Numbered from the stretch's first letter, positions 1 through 9,648 are shown. The stretch is DNA of 64,000 nucleotides from an uncultured Pseudodesulfovibrio sp. (GCF_963677845.1 NZ_OY782498.1:2425518-2489517), one strand, 5' to 3'. The notes: generated by a model not told the origin, from the letters alone. Made by a program: numbers and translations.

Positions 1-1340
1 GAATCGAATACCGGCACACCCATATCACTGATGTAGGCGAGACATTCGGGACGCTGCGGAGCATAGATGGAATGCATGACAACTGGTTTGTCAGAAGACT
101 GCACACGAGTGATCATGCTTTTGGCAACATCCATTTCCAATTCCCTGAACTCTTCGGACAGGTCTGCATATCCGCCGTACAGTCCGACAATCACAACACC
201 ATCGATGTCTGGATCATTCAAAAGCACATCAAGGCAGCGATCAAAGACCCACATGTCAGCTTCGGGCGTACCCGCAAGGTCGACAGGGTTTTTAATGGGA
301 CAATGAGGCATCAGGATCTCAGCCAGCTTTGCCTGTGTGGCCTCCGAAAGAACCGGAGCCTCCAACTTGAAGCTTTCAGCAGAATCCGTGGCCATAACAC
401 CGTGACCGCCACCGTCTGTCAGGATAGCGATACGCTTTCCCTGAGCCGGTTTACACTTGGAAAAGGCCTCGGCAACATCCAACAATTCGTTGGGACTGTC
501 TACACGGATAATACCAGCCTGATTCAAGGCTGCATCAAAGATCTTTTCACTACCGGCCAAAGAACCGGTATGCGATGCAGCGGCTCGAGCGCCGGCAGCA
601 CTGCGACCGATCTTGATCGCGGCGATGGGCTTCTTGGCAGCAACTTTCCGAGCGGCTTCAAAGAACTTGCGGCCATCTTCTTCAGATTCGACACGCAGGC
701 CTTCCATATAGAGGAGAATGACTTTGGAAATATCATCTTCTTCAAGATATTCCACGAAATCATGAAACCGCAGGTCCATCTGGTTGCCAATGGTGGCCCA
801 GCAACTGTAACCGAGGTTACGAGCCTTGGCGTTGAAGTTCAGGTCAATGCCGAAGTTTCCACTTTGCAACACGAGGCTCATGGGACCAGGGGCGAGATCA
901 ATGATACTGGCATTCATGCTCACGGCTGCGCTGTAGGTTCCCATGCAGTTAGGACCCTGAATACGCATGCCGCCTTTGCGGGCGGCCTCAAGCATCTGCC
1001 GTTCGATTTCCTTGCCCTCGGCACCGGTTTCACCAAAGCCGGTGGAAACCACGATGGCACTTTTCACTCCCTTTTCCACACACTGCTCCACAACGGGAAC
1101 AATATATTTGGGGGCAATAGCGATAATAGCGAGATCGACATCCCCTTCCACAGACATGATATCCGGGTAGGTCGGGTGACCCAAAATTTCTCCGCCAGAG
1201 CGGGAAATCAGGTAAATATCGCCTTCGTATTTATTATCAAACAGGCTTTTTGCCGTCCAATAGCCATACTTTTTCGTATCGCGCGAAGCACCGATCAATG
1301 CCACGCTACGAGGGCGGAACAGAGTCTTCAAATCAGACAT
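1..1340 (-). CDS. ADP-forming acyl-CoA synthetase (CoA-binding/alpha part), truncated at window edge
   Basis: Converts an acyl-CoA plus ADP and phosphate to the free acid, CoA and ATP. The reading frame begins at an ATG at 1338-1340, preceded by AGAGG, and runs off the left edge after 446 codons. The N-terminus (LFRPRSVALIGASRD) is a CoA-binding Rossmann domain. A ligase-CoA domain follows, with the motif SHTGSLAG; its histidine is residue 257, the same number as the phosphorylated histidine of Pyrococcus ACD alpha subunits. The gene is last in the visible kor operon, 23 nt after the ferredoxin subunit, so it probably harvests the acyl-CoA made by the oxidoreductase as ATP. Whether the ATP-grasp (beta) domain is fused or separate lies outside the window. 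Confidence 0.92.
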   Translation of the reverse strand, partial: MSDLKTLFRPRSVALIGASRDTKKYGYWTAKSLFDNKYEGDIYLISRSGGEILGHPTYPDIMSVEGDVDLAIIAIAPKYIVPVVEQCVEKGVKSAIVVSTGFGETGAEGKEIERQMLEAARKGGMRIQGPNCMGTYSAAVSMNASIIDLAPGPMSLVLQSGNFGIDLNFNAKARNLGYSCWATIGNQMDLRFHDFVEYLEEDDISKVILLYMEGLRVESEEDGRKFFEAARKVAAKKPIAAIKIGRSAAGARAAASHTGSLAGSEKIFDAALNQAGIIRVDSPNELLDVAEAFSKCKPAQGKRIAILTDGGGHGVMATDSAESFKLEAPVLSEATQAKLAEILMPHCPIKNPVDLAGTPEADMWVFDRCLDVLLNDPDIDGVVIVGLYGGYADLSEEFRELEMDVAKSMITRVQSSDKPVVMHSIYAPQRPECLAYISDMGVPVFD

Positions 1341-1363
1341 TGTATTCCTCTTGACTCTACGGG

Positions 1364-1585
1364 TTAGTCCAACTCGACGACGCCGATGGCGACATCAGGA
1401 CAAACGATGCGACACAGGCCGCACAGGACACAATCTTCAGGACGGACCTGTTCCACAACATTATATCCCTGGCCGTTCAGATTCTGGCCGATGGCAAGGG
1501 TATCCTTGGGGCAGGCTTCAACGCACAGGCCGCAGGACTTGCAGCGTTCGGCGCAAATAACGTGCTTTTTATTCTTGGCTTTCAT
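1364..1585 (-). CDS. korD: 2-oxoacid:ferredoxin oxidoreductase, delta (2x[4Fe-4S] ferredoxin) subunit
   Basis: A 73-residue dicluster ferredoxin subunit that carries electrons out of the 2-oxoacid oxidoreductase. Two CxxCxxCxxxCP motifs are visible (CKSCGLCVEACP and CVLCGLCRIVCP), enough for two [4Fe-4S] clusters. Its length fits KorD/VorD subunits. It lies 4 nt downstream of the gamma subunit in a tight leftward operon. In many genomes korD comes first; here it follows gamma, and the acyl-CoA synthetase comes after it. The 2-oxoacid substrate cannot be read from this subunit. Confidence 0.9.
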   Translation of the reverse strand: MKAKNKKHVICAERCKSCGLCVEACPKDTLAIGQNLNGQGYNVVEQVRPEDCVLCGLCRIVCPDVAIGVVELD

Positions 1586-1589
1586 AGTA

Positions 1590-2141
1590 TTACTCCGCAG
1601 CGCTGGCGTAGAGGGCGCGACCCTTTTCCAGGGCTTTCAAGTTCATTTCCAGCAGGGCAGGCTTCTTGACGCCCATAAGTTCCCGCAACACTTCTTCCAC
1701 GGTCTCAAATGTCAGAACCTTGGTGGCTTCCAACACAGCACCGAGCATGACGATGTTTGCGCAACGCACAGAACCGAGTTCCACAGCGACATCAGAAGCC
1801 GGAATCAAGACTTGCTTCACGCCTTCACGTTCACGAATTTCCGTAATCAGGGAACTGTTTGTCAGAACAAGGCCACCGATGGCCGAGCCGTCGACACAAC
1901 CGTCGTAAATAGTGGGGCTGAGAGCGACACTCACATCAGCGTCATTCTCTACGAGCGGGTTGCCGATACGAGAATCGGACACGACCACATAGCCGGTGGA
2001 GTCACCACCACGCTGCTCAATGCCGTAGGTCTGGGTCATCACGACCTGCAGCTCCTGCTTCATGGCACCCTTGCAAATCAGCTTGGCGAGCAGTGCTGAT
2101 CCCTGACCGCCGGAACCAGAAAATGTACACTTAGTTCTCAT
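1590..2141 (-). CDS. korC: 2-oxoacid:ferredoxin oxidoreductase, gamma subunit
   Basis: A 183-residue gamma subunit of the four-subunit enzyme. The N-terminal GSGGQG motif is typical of the family. I chose the ATG at 2139-2141 because it starts the conserved sequence MRTKCTFSGSGGQG and has GGAG 8-9 nt upstream. A longer open frame exists, but its extra N-terminus lies wholly within korB and has no family similarity. The gene overlaps the end of korB by 11 nt, which suggests translational coupling. It works with korA, korB and korD in the cytoplasm. Confidence 0.9.
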   Translation of the reverse strand: MRTKCTFSGSGGQGSALLAKLICKGAMKQELQVVMTQTYGIEQRGGDSTGYVVVSDSRIGNPLVENDADVSVALSPTIYDGCVDGSAIGGLVLTNSSLITEIREREGVKQVLIPASDVAVELGSVRCANIVMLGAVLEATKVLTFETVEEVLRELMGVKKPALLEMNLKALEKGRALYASAAE

Positions 2142-2892
2142 TCTTCTGCTCCATTTCATTTTTGAAGACCTGTGGCTCAAAGTACTCAACCATTTTTTCC
2201 TTGTTCCACTTGTAGGAGTCCGGCACGGAAAGCTTGAGACCTGTGGGACAAGGGACAATGAATTCAACAAAAGAAAAACCGAGACCCTTCATCTGGCAAT
2301 CCAAGGCCTTGCGTACACTGCTCGCGGCCTTGCGGATGCTCTTGGCATCACACACGGATTCACGGGCAACGTATTTAGCGCCACGCATGTCAGCCATCAT
2401 TTCCGGGACACGCAAGGGGTAACCATGCTGATGCACGTCACGTCCCTTGGGAGTAGTCGAAGTGACCTGTCCTTCAAGCGTGGCGGGCGACATCTGGCCG
2501 CCAGTCATGCCGAACAGGTTGTTATTGATCATGAAACAGGTGACGGGAAGGCCGCGGTTGGCGGTGTGCAACAGCTCCGCCAAACCAATGGCACTGCAAT
2601 CGCCGTCGCCCTGATAGGTGTAGACAATGTTGTCCGGGTTCGCGACTTTGTACCCCACGGCAACCGCCGGAGCACGACCATGCATGGCCTCAATTGCATC
2701 AATATCCATATAGTGATGAGAAAAACCGCCACAACCGATTCCGACAACACTGACTGTGCGCTTGCGGATGCCCAACGCTTCAATGGCTTCCGCTACGAGG
2801 CGCGTTACAATGCCATGGCCACAGCCGGGGCAGTAACTGAACTTCTTATCCAGCAACAGTGTTTCGCCGTATATTTTTGCGAGTTCTTGCAT
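2131..2892 (-). CDS. korB: 2-oxoacid:ferredoxin oxidoreductase, beta (thiamine-diphosphate) subunit
   Basis: A 253-residue thiamine-diphosphate-binding subunit that decarboxylates the 2-oxoacid. Visible motifs are CPGCGHG near residue 21, and the ThDP/Mg motif GDGD followed by NN (about residues 95-124: GDGDCSAIGLAE then INNNLFGMTGGQ). The length fits KorB/VorA. It starts 11 nt after korA and overlaps korC. The family includes 2-oxoglutarate- and branched-chain 2-oxoacid-specific enzymes; the kor symbol is a convenience and the substrate is open. Confidence 0.92.
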   Translation of the reverse strand: MQELAKIYGETLLLDKKFSYCPGCGHGIVTRLVAEAIEALGIRKRTVSVVGIGCGGFSHHYMDIDAIEAMHGRAPAVAVGYKVANPDNIVYTYQGDGDCSAIGLAELLHTANRGLPVTCFMINNNLFGMTGGQMSPATLEGQVTSTTPKGRDVHQHGYPLRVPEMMADMRGAKYVARESVCDAKSIRKAASSVRKALDCQMKGLGFSFVEFIVPCPTGLKLSVPDSYKWNKEKMVEYFEPQVFKNEMEQKNEN

Positions 2893-2903
2893 ATCGTCTA
2901 TCC

Positions 2904-3968
2904 TTACAGCAACGTGTTGATTTTATCGGTCATTTCGGCAAGCGTGCACAGCGGCATGTCGCCTCCGGTTTTACCAAGGAAATGCACCGGGACACTGCCG
3001 TTCACTGCCAGACGCACGTCGTCGACCATCTGACCGTGGTTCATTTCCACCACCAGCATGGACTTCACGGACTCAGGCAGATTTTCGAAAGGCTTGTTCG
3101 GGAAAGGCCACAGAGAGATCGGACGAATCAGGCCGACCTTCTTGCCTTCAGCGCGCATATTTTCGACCAAATCCTGACCCATGCGACCATGAATACCGAA
3201 AGCAACCAACACGACTTCAGCGTCATCCACTCGAATCTCTTCCCAACGCTGTTCTTTTTCCTGAATACGCTCATACTTAGCGAGCAGACGCTGATTCAGC
3301 TCTTCACCCTGAGCATGGGTGTAACTGCCGGTCAGCAGGTAACGCTTGGAATGATCGCCCGTACCTGTGTAAGCCCAGGAAGAGGTATCGAATTCGGCTG
3401 CGTAATCATGTGCGTCCGGGAAAATTGCGGATTCAGTCATGGTGCAGGTCACGCCATCGACAACGAACAGCACGGGGGTGCGGTAGGTGTAGGCCAGCTT
3501 CACAGCATCCGGCATGATGTCCACGATCTCCTGACCGCTGGCCGGGGCGAGCACGATAACACGGTAATCACCATGTCCACCGCCACGCGTGGCCTGAAAA
3601 TAGTTGCTCTGTGCGCCAACGATATCGCCATCACCGGGACCGACGCGCATGGCGTCAAGCATGATGCAGGGCAATTCGCCGCCAGCCATAAAGGAAATAG
3701 TCTCCTGCATCAGGGACATTCCGGGACCGGATGTGGACGTTGCGCCCAACTTGCCGGTGCAGGCACACCCTGCCAGTGCATTGGCAACTGCCAACTCACT
3801 TTCCATCTGCACCATCCGCCCACCGTACTGGGGAAGAATAACAGCTGTATGCTTCATCACTTCCGTCGCAGGCGTAATGGGGTATGCAAAATGATAACGC
3901 ACCCCGCACCGCACCATTGCCTCAGCAAATGTCTGCGCATTTTTCAGGAACAAAGTCTCTGATTTCAT
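2904..3968 (-). CDS. korA: 2-oxoacid:ferredoxin oxidoreductase, alpha subunit
   Basis: A 354-residue alpha subunit with the pyrimidine-binding domain (YPITPATE near residue 29) and the substrate-domain signature TSGPGMSLMQE, as in KorA/VorB proteins. The ATG at 3966-3968 is preceded by GAGGG. A TTG 33 nt further upstream has no visible ribosome-binding site. This is the first gene of the operon korA-korB-korC-korD-acyl-CoA synthetase. The upstream region has two copies of a 25-bp element that recurs before the aconitase X genes, and the next gene upstream on the same strand is an IclR regulator, the obvious candidate controller. Confidence 0.92.
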   Translation of the reverse strand: MKSETLFLKNAQTFAEAMVRCGVRYHFAYPITPATEVMKHTAVILPQYGGRMVQMESELAVANALAGCACTGKLGATSTSGPGMSLMQETISFMAGGELPCIMLDAMRVGPGDGDIVGAQSNYFQATRGGGHGDYRVIVLAPASGQEIVDIMPDAVKLAYTYRTPVLFVVDGVTCTMTESAIFPDAHDYAAEFDTSSWAYTGTGDHSKRYLLTGSYTHAQGEELNQRLLAKYERIQEKEQRWEEIRVDDAEVVLVAFGIHGRMGQDLVENMRAEGKKVGLIRPISLWPFPNKPFENLPESVKSMLVVEMNHGQMVDDVRLAVNGSVPVHFLGKTGGDMPLCTLAEMTDKINTLL

Positions 3969-4029
3969 GTAACCCTCACTTGCACTTGTTTTGAAATTCA
4001 ACCGATATTTTCATCATTAGTTGAATTCG

Positions 4030-4127
4030 TACCATATTGTGTTATGCCGTACCACTAATAGAGCTGAAAAAAATCAGCAAAAGCAATTGGCTACGACTGT
4101 CGTACCACATTGTGTTTCGCCGTTCCA
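4030..4127. promoter_or_regulatory. Two operator-like 25-bp elements before korA
   Basis: Copies at 4030-4054 and 4103-4127 share TACCA, then ATTGTGTT, then GCCG, with TACCA (TTCCA in the second) exactly 20 bp after the first TACCA. A third copy with the same spacing is at 22976-23000 before the aconitase X genes. They lie 62-160 nt upstream of korA. They could be binding sites of the adjacent IclR protein or of the TetR protein at 23380; which one is unknown. Confidence 0.6.
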
Positions 4128-4374
4128 TAAAAATCTATTCCTCAATGACCTTTTCGTCAAGGAGTTTCAAAATAAAAATGTGCTCCTTTATTCAAATTTT
4201 TCTCTATCGGTTGCATACAATTAAACTTATCCCCTAAGATAATTGGAAAATCAGAAATCTTGTGCCCACTTCAAAAAACATGAAAAGGCTTTCATGCGAA
4301 TATTCTATCGCATAAAAAGCCCTGCCTATGTGCTTTACGTACACCGGGTTTTATTGGGATTCACCTGATAAAAA

Positions 4375-4400
4375 AGCAACGACCTTTCAAGATCGTTGCT
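4375..4400 (-). terminator. Rho-independent terminator of the IclR gene
   Basis: On the minus strand AGCAACGA and TCGTTGCT form an 8-bp stem with a 10-nt loop, followed directly by a run of at least six T. It lies about 95 nt past the stop of the IclR gene and separates it from korA. Confidence 0.8.
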
Positions 4401-4494
4401 TTCATATTTCAATTCTATATTGGCTGAATCAAACCATACCACCAACACAGAGAAGATGCAGCCAAGCGAATTGCGCTGGACGAAATCACTCTTT

Positions 4495-5286
4495 CTATGA
4501 CTGTTTCTCCGGCGGATAACTGCTGGCACCTAACCGTATCGAAAGTTGCTCTGCGGCCTTAAACAACTCTCGACTCGCCATTTCACGCACACCAGGAGAA
4601 AAACGCACACTCGGCACAGAGGTTCCAATGGCGGCAACAAACTCATCATTGCAATCAAACACAGGCACGGCCACACAGCACACGCCTTGGTATATTTCCT
4701 CATTGTCATACGCAATGACGTTTTCCCGCGCTGCTTCAATTTCTTTTATAAAATGAGCCATCTCGGCAGGGCCAATCGCTCCATCCGATTCTTTTCGAAT
4801 ATTTTCCAACAACGAACCGGACTTCATGGGGTCCAAAAAGGCAAGGCATACCTTCCCGGAAGCCGATTGATATATCGGGAATGAACGGCCAACAATTGAA
4901 TCCTGACGTAACACCTGCTTTGTTACCAGCCTATCCACAACAACCATTTCTGTGCCGGAATACACACTGAGATTGATTGTTTCGCCGACGGCCTCAAGCA
5001 GCCTTCTCCCATATGGTCTGGCCATTTCCTGAATACTTGCATGTTCAGTAACGAGGCTTCCCATTTTAAAAAGCTTGAATGTCAATGCATACGCACTTTC
5101 TTCTTCGCTTTGAAAAACATACCCAAGATCCTGCAAAGTCAATAAAAACCGATGTACCGTTGTTTTTGGGATACCAACCGCCCGACTCAAGTCGGCAAGC
5201 TCCCACTTGTGCTGCTTGGTCATCTGCTCCAAAACAGAAAACACTTTTACTACAGATCCAATTGTATAATATGCGTCTTTCGCCAT
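4495..5286 (-). CDS. IclR-family transcriptional regulator
   Basis: A 263-residue protein with an N-terminal winged helix-turn-helix (YTIGSVVKVFSVLEQ then LADLSRAVGIPKTTVHRFLLTL) and a C-terminal IclR effector domain (SASGKVCLAFL; YDNEEIYQGVCCVAVPVFD), the standard architecture and length. I chose the ATG at 5284-5286 because it has GGAG five bases upstream; an in-frame ATG at 5299-5301 has no ribosome-binding site. It is encoded upstream of korA on the same strand but has its own terminator. The effector is probably a small organic acid related to the kor substrate, an inference from position only. Confidence 0.9.
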   Translation of the reverse strand: MAKDAYYTIGSVVKVFSVLEQMTKQHKWELADLSRAVGIPKTTVHRFLLTLQDLGYVFQSEEESAYALTFKLFKMGSLVTEHASIQEMARPYGRRLLEAVGETINLSVYSGTEMVVVDRLVTKQVLRQDSIVGRSFPIYQSASGKVCLAFLDPMKSGSLLENIRKESDGAIGPAEMAHFIKEIEAARENVIAYDNEEIYQGVCCVAVPVFDCNDEFVAAIGTSVPSVRFSPGVREMASRELFKAAEQLSIRLGASSYPPEKQS

Positions 5287-6072
5287 CTCTTCTCCATTCA
5301 TATTTTTATGCCTGCATAATGATTCCAGATTCACTAAAAGTATATTCAGCATGAATCCAACAGCTATAACTCATCACTTGCAGCAATATCTCAACTCATA
5401 ATTTCATGAAACAAAACACGATCAGGCAATCATCCAGTGACAAAAATCATTGATATGAAAACCCAAAAGCCTTGCCCCTTTCATACCAGCTCAAAATGCT
5501 GAAACCGGTATAGTGGTGCGCCCAAATTTCGTGATAAACATTGGCATGAATCCAGTCTTTGAAAAAACACTGGATCGCTCTGACGAGGACTGGTGAAAGA
5601 TCAAACAAAAATCATAAAATCAACAGCCAACCAATAATCTGCCATTCTCAACTCAACTCTGCCTTATTCTCAGAGGACGCTCGTATGTTTCAACAGGCCC
5701 ACGAATTCAAGCAAGAAGCAGCACTGAAAACCGCTTGCGAATTTTTGTAGCTATGGTATCCGTTTCCATATGTCAAGATAGCGTAACACTCCTCGGTACA
5801 AAAGAAAAGTCTATTTTTACATAATATTAAACAAAGCTTTACCAATACAACCATGGAGCATGGCTGTTTTTAAAAGACTTGAAAGACAACATTCCCAAAC
5901 ATTTCTTTTATAGAAGGCACACTAAAACTCCCTTGAAGCAACACAAACAATCATCCACGCCTTGATTGTTCCGTTGCACTCCCGAAAATATCCTGTATGC
6001 TCAAAGAAAATCGAACTCTTTTCGGTCTTTCTGCCACCCGAAGGACAGGCTTCCGAAGGAGGAGTTGAGGGT
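5287..6072. other. Long divergent intergenic region
   Basis: About 790 nt between the leftward IclR gene and the rightward histidine kinase. I see no convincing gene, RNA or strong hairpin. Short open frames here lack ribosome-binding sites and composition support. It must hold the promoters of both flanking genes. Confidence 0.5.
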
Positions 6073-7785
6073 ATGAAACGTCTCGCTTTGGTCATAATTT
6101 GTCTCATAACAATACTTATCGTCGTTCTGGGCACCTATTTCATATCCATGAACCAGCAGGTCGATACCGCGTGGAATAATTCCAAAATACAACTTGAAGC
6201 ATCGCAAAATATTTTTCTTGATAAAATTAACAAATATAAGCATTTGCCTTTTACTGTCTCCAAAAACAGAACGATTCTGAGACTTTTCGAAAACCGTGCT
6301 GACCACATCAAAACAGGGATATTGATCAAGGCCATTCAAGTGCGGTCAGGCGCGGCTGTCGTTTACATCATGGACAAAGAAGGTAACACGATCGCGTCAA
6401 GCAATTATGATGAACCAGACAGTTTCGTTGGCAAAAACTATGGATTCCGACCGTATTTTCAACGAGCCATGGATGGCCGAGAAGGGGCCATGTACGCCAT
6501 CGGTGCTACAAGTGGCATTCCCGGTTACTATCTCTCCCACCCCATCACGCTTAATTCCGAAATAGTGGGAGTTGCAGTGGTTAAGTTTGAACTTTCGGAA
6601 CTTCAAAACGCATGGAAAGCCACGAACAACATTGTCATGGCAAAAGACCCAAATGGCGTCATTGTCCTTTCAAGTCGGGAAGACTGGATCAACAAGACGC
6701 TTGCCCCATTACCGAAAGGACTCCTGAAAGCAGCTCGCAAGGGACGTCTGTATAAGGGGGCTCCCCTTGCCCCACTTAATGTTTCCACCGGGACAAGTCT
6801 GGGCAATCAATGGATCGAAATCAACCAGACACGATATCTGCTCAATGAACAACGGGTCCTCGGCAAACGATGGGAACTCATTGTCCTCGTCCCATGGTCC
6901 GACATGGTGGACAACAGTCTGCGAAAAAGCCTCATCGCCTTCCTGGCAAGCCTCGCGGCTGCGGCCGGCATACTCCTCATTCAGGCACACTTCCTCAAAA
7001 AACGCATGGAACGCAGGATTGAAAGGGCCAGACGGACCCGACGAATTGACTCTGAAAGAGAGGAATCACTCAGGCAACTTGCAGATTCCATAGCCCACCA
7101 GATTCGCAACCCGCTCATTGGTATCGGAGGCAATGCCAACCTGCTGAAACGGAAAATTCCAGAAGATCAAAGCATGGTTGAACATCTCGGAACAATCATG
7201 GACTGTTGCCACGATCTGGAACAACTGGTTGTCTCAGTCAGGGATTACATTGACATTATCCCCACACAAACGACTCTTTTTGACCTAGAAACACTCATTG
7301 AAAAATCCCGTTTGGCAGCCATTGAGAGTGTGAAAACTCCACTCGAATCCGTCAATTGGCGTATCAATATCGCACCGGTTTCTCTGCCCATGGACGAAGG
7401 CCTCATGGGCAAAGCACTCTATGAAATCCTGACTAATGCATTGGAAGCAAGAGACTCCGACACCATTTCCATCGAAATTATCGGTGAATGGAAGACAACA
7501 AAAGAATGCGCCAACAAATTCGAACTCCCCAGCGAGAAATGTTATGTGCTCACAATCTACGACTCAGGCAGTGGTATTGACCCAGAAATTTTCAATCATG
7601 TCATGGAACCTTTCTTCTCGACCAAACCGCACGGTTCCGGTCTCGGCCTCGCCAAAGCAAAACGCGTCGTACAGATATTCAACGGCGAGTTCACAATTGC
7701 TTCGCCTGTTCCAGAGCACACGGAATGGAGCACCATGGTGCAGTTGACCATGCCATTTTTGGTCGATCTCAAAATTGAGCAATAA
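6073..7785 (+). CDS. Membrane sensor histidine kinase with periplasmic Cache-type domain
   Basis: A 570-residue kinase. An N-terminal membrane helix (about residues 3-24) is followed by a periplasmic double-Cache-like sensor (about 35-275), a second helix (about 280-300), a phosphoacceptor region with ADSIAHQIRNP (His342) and a HATPase domain with YDSGSGIDPE and GSGLGLAKAK. The layout resembles DctB-type sensors of small organic molecules. The ATG at 6073 is chosen for the AGGAGG upstream and because the membrane helix begins there; the longer frame would add 37 non-conserved residues. No response regulator gene is adjacent, so the partner is elsewhere. Confidence 0.9.
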   Translation: MKRLALVIICLITILIVVLGTYFISMNQQVDTAWNNSKIQLEASQNIFLDKINKYKHLPFTVSKNRTILRLFENRADHIKTGILIKAIQVRSGAAVVYIMDKEGNTIASSNYDEPDSFVGKNYGFRPYFQRAMDGREGAMYAIGATSGIPGYYLSHPITLNSEIVGVAVVKFELSELQNAWKATNNIVMAKDPNGVIVLSSREDWINKTLAPLPKGLLKAARKGRLYKGAPLAPLNVSTGTSLGNQWIEINQTRYLLNEQRVLGKRWELIVLVPWSDMVDNSLRKSLIAFLASLAAAAGILLIQAHFLKKRMERRIERARRTRRIDSEREESLRQLADSIAHQIRNPLIGIGGNANLLKRKIPEDQSMVEHLGTIMDCCHDLEQLVVSVRDYIDIIPTQTTLFDLETLIEKSRLAAIESVKTPLESVNWRINIAPVSLPMDEGLMGKALYEILTNALEARDSDTISIEIIGEWKTTKECANKFELPSEKCYVLTIYDSGSGIDPEIFNHVMEPFFSTKPHGSGLGLAKAKRVVQIFNGEFTIASPVPEHTEWSTMVQLTMPFLVDLKIEQ

Positions 7786-7800
7786 CACTCAATTTAAAAA

Positions 7801-8268
7801 TTATTTTGCAACCGAAGCAAATGAAGCACGGGTCAAAGCCCCAAGATCCTGTGGAGAAAGTTCGATATCCACTCCCCTGCGCCCACCACTCACAAAGATG
7901 GTTTCGTACTCTTCCGCCGAGGCATCAATAATTGTCTTTAGCTGCTTTTTCTGTCCTAGAGGGCTCACACCGCCGACAACATAACCGGTCACACGCTCGA
8001 CCACTCCGACATCTGCCATCCCCACTTTCTTCACCCCGATGGCCTTGGCCAACAGCTTCATGTCCAACTGTTTTGAAACAGGCAGAACTGCCACGGTCAA
8101 ATCTTTCGCACTGCTCCCGACAACAAGGGTCTTGAAAACTCTTTCAGGGGTAATCATCAATTTTTGAGCCGCTTCCATGCCATATGATTCGGCAGTTGAG
8201 TCATGCTCATATTCGTGAACAAAGAAAGTAATACCGGCTTTCTTCGCCTTATCAATCGCTGGTGTCAT
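7801..8268 (-). CDS. ybaK: YbaK/EbsC-family Cys-tRNA deacylase
   Basis: A 155-residue aminoacyl-tRNA editing protein that hydrolyses Cys-tRNA mischarged on tRNA-Pro. It has the family pattern: an N-terminal ITFFVHEYEHD segment, the lysine motif ERVFKTLVVG near residue 45, and VGGVSPLGQKK near residue 100. The length is normal. It converges with the kinase gene, 15 nt apart. Confidence 0.92.
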   Translation of the reverse strand: MTPAIDKAKKAGITFFVHEYEHDSTAESYGMEAAQKLMITPERVFKTLVVGSSAKDLTVAVLPVSKQLDMKLLAKAIGVKKVGMADVGVVERVTGYVVGGVSPLGQKKQLKTIIDASAEEYETIFVSGGRRGVDIELSPQDLGALTRASFASVAK

Positions 8269-8533
8269 AATCTTATCCTATAATGTCTTGGCCAAAAGGG
8301 GGCTCCCGCCGCCATGGCGTACAGTTCGGTCCAATTACCACCGAACCATCCCAGACCACAAGCCAGTCAGCCCGTAAAAAGGATTGATTTGAGCACATCG
8401 CAAACGAAAGACAATCCCTGTTGGGATGGAATTATTCAAAACTAAATGATATCGGACAAGAAATACATGGATCAAAAAAGACACAGGCTGACACTTCGAA
8501 AACACCAACCAACCTTCATCAAGGAAGGACCAC

Positions 8534-9637
8534 ATGTCGCATTCACGTTTCAAGGGTACCCTGCTCCTGTTCGTAGCCTTATTGCTCGCATACCCGCACG
8601 CATCACAGGCCTGCACTGGAATGCGCGTTATCGCCAAGGACGGTTCTGTTGCTTTTGGCCGTTCGCTTGAATTCGGTTTTCCTTCAAAATCCGACATCAT
8701 GGTTGTCCCGCGCGGCATGACATGGACCGCCTCTGCTCCTGAGGGCAAAGATGGCCTGCAATGGACCAACAAATACGCCTTTGTCGGCCCCAATGCTTTT
8801 GGGTTAAATCGCCCCCTTGAAGGCATGAACGAAAAAAGCCTGTATGTCGCCGGGTTTTGGATGACAACCGGAGAAACCGATTTCCCCAAGGTCAAGCCAA
8901 CTGATTACCCTAAAGCGATTTCCCAATTAGATATGTGCGCATGGGTTCTCAGCAATTTCACGACCGTTGCAGAAGTAAAGAAAGGTCTTTCCAAACAAAA
9001 GCTGACCGGCGTGGCTCTTGAAGCCATGCACACCACTCCCCTTGCCCATTGGTATGTGATGGACAAGACCGGTAAGGCAATCGTCATCGAATCCATAGGT
9101 GGCAAAATTCAATTCTCTGACAATCCTGTAGGCGTTGTCACCAATGCTCCATATTTTGGTTGGCATCTCGACAACTTGCGCAATTACATCAACTTACACC
9201 CCGCAAATGTTGAGCAATTCAAACTCGGAGAGTATACCGTGCGCCCCTTGGGTGAAGGAACCGGCCTTCTCGGATTGCCGGGAGACATGACCCCTCCCTC
9301 TCGCTTTGTCAGAGCAGCCTTTTTTGCAAACACCGCTATTCAGCCTGCTGACGCGGACGGCGCTGTCACCTTGGGCATGAACCTGATCGCCAACTTCTCC
9401 ATTCCCAGGGGGATCACATCATCCGTTGATTCAGAAGGGAAACGCGGCTACGACTATACGCAATGGACAACCGTTTATGACCTGAGCAGAAAGGCATTGT
9501 ACTACCGGACCTACATCAACCAAGACTATAAGGTCATATACTTTGACAAACTCCCGCTGGATGGGAAAAAGCAACACATTATCCCCTTGTGGGGTGTCAA
9601 GCCTGCTTACGAAGACGTCAGCAAAAATAGTAAATAA
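8534..9637 (+). CDS. Secreted linear amide C-N hydrolase (choloylglycine hydrolase/penicillin V acylase family)
   Basis: A 367-residue Ntn hydrolase. Residues 1-26 are a signal peptide (KGTLLLFVALLLAYPHASQA) whose cleavage would expose Cys27 (CTGMRV) as the N-terminal nucleophile. The family arginine (FGRSLEF) follows, then an asparagine-containing segment near NAPYFGWHLDN. It probably hydrolyses an amide in the periplasm; bile salts, penicillin V and N-acyl homoserine lactones are substrates of relatives, and the real one is not determinable. The ATG has GGAAGGA upstream. It is monocistronic, with a terminator downstream. Confidence 0.9.
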   Translation: MSHSRFKGTLLLFVALLLAYPHASQACTGMRVIAKDGSVAFGRSLEFGFPSKSDIMVVPRGMTWTASAPEGKDGLQWTNKYAFVGPNAFGLNRPLEGMNEKSLYVAGFWMTTGETDFPKVKPTDYPKAISQLDMCAWVLSNFTTVAEVKKGLSKQKLTGVALEAMHTTPLAHWYVMDKTGKAIVIESIGGKIQFSDNPVGVVTNAPYFGWHLDNLRNYINLHPANVEQFKLGEYTVRPLGEGTGLLGLPGDMTPPSRFVRAAFFANTAIQPADADGAVTLGMNLIANFSIPRGITSSVDSEGKRGYDYTQWTTVYDLSRKALYYRTYINQDYKVIYFDKLPLDGKKQHIIPLWGVKPAYEDVSKNSK

Positions 9638-9648
9638 CTAAAAACCAC

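Noticed and set aside
72-1367. Long plus-strand open frame opposite the acyl-CoA synthetase
   Set aside because: The minus strand encodes a clear ADP-forming synthetase with its active-site histidine; the plus frame has no family features and is a codon-bias shadow.
2859-3962. 367-codon plus-strand frame opposite korA
   Set aside because: Shadow of the well-supported alpha subunit on the other strand.
5559-5750. 63-codon plus-strand open frame in the IclR-kinase gap
   Set aside because: No ribosome-binding site, no recognisable motif and composition typical of non-coding DNA.
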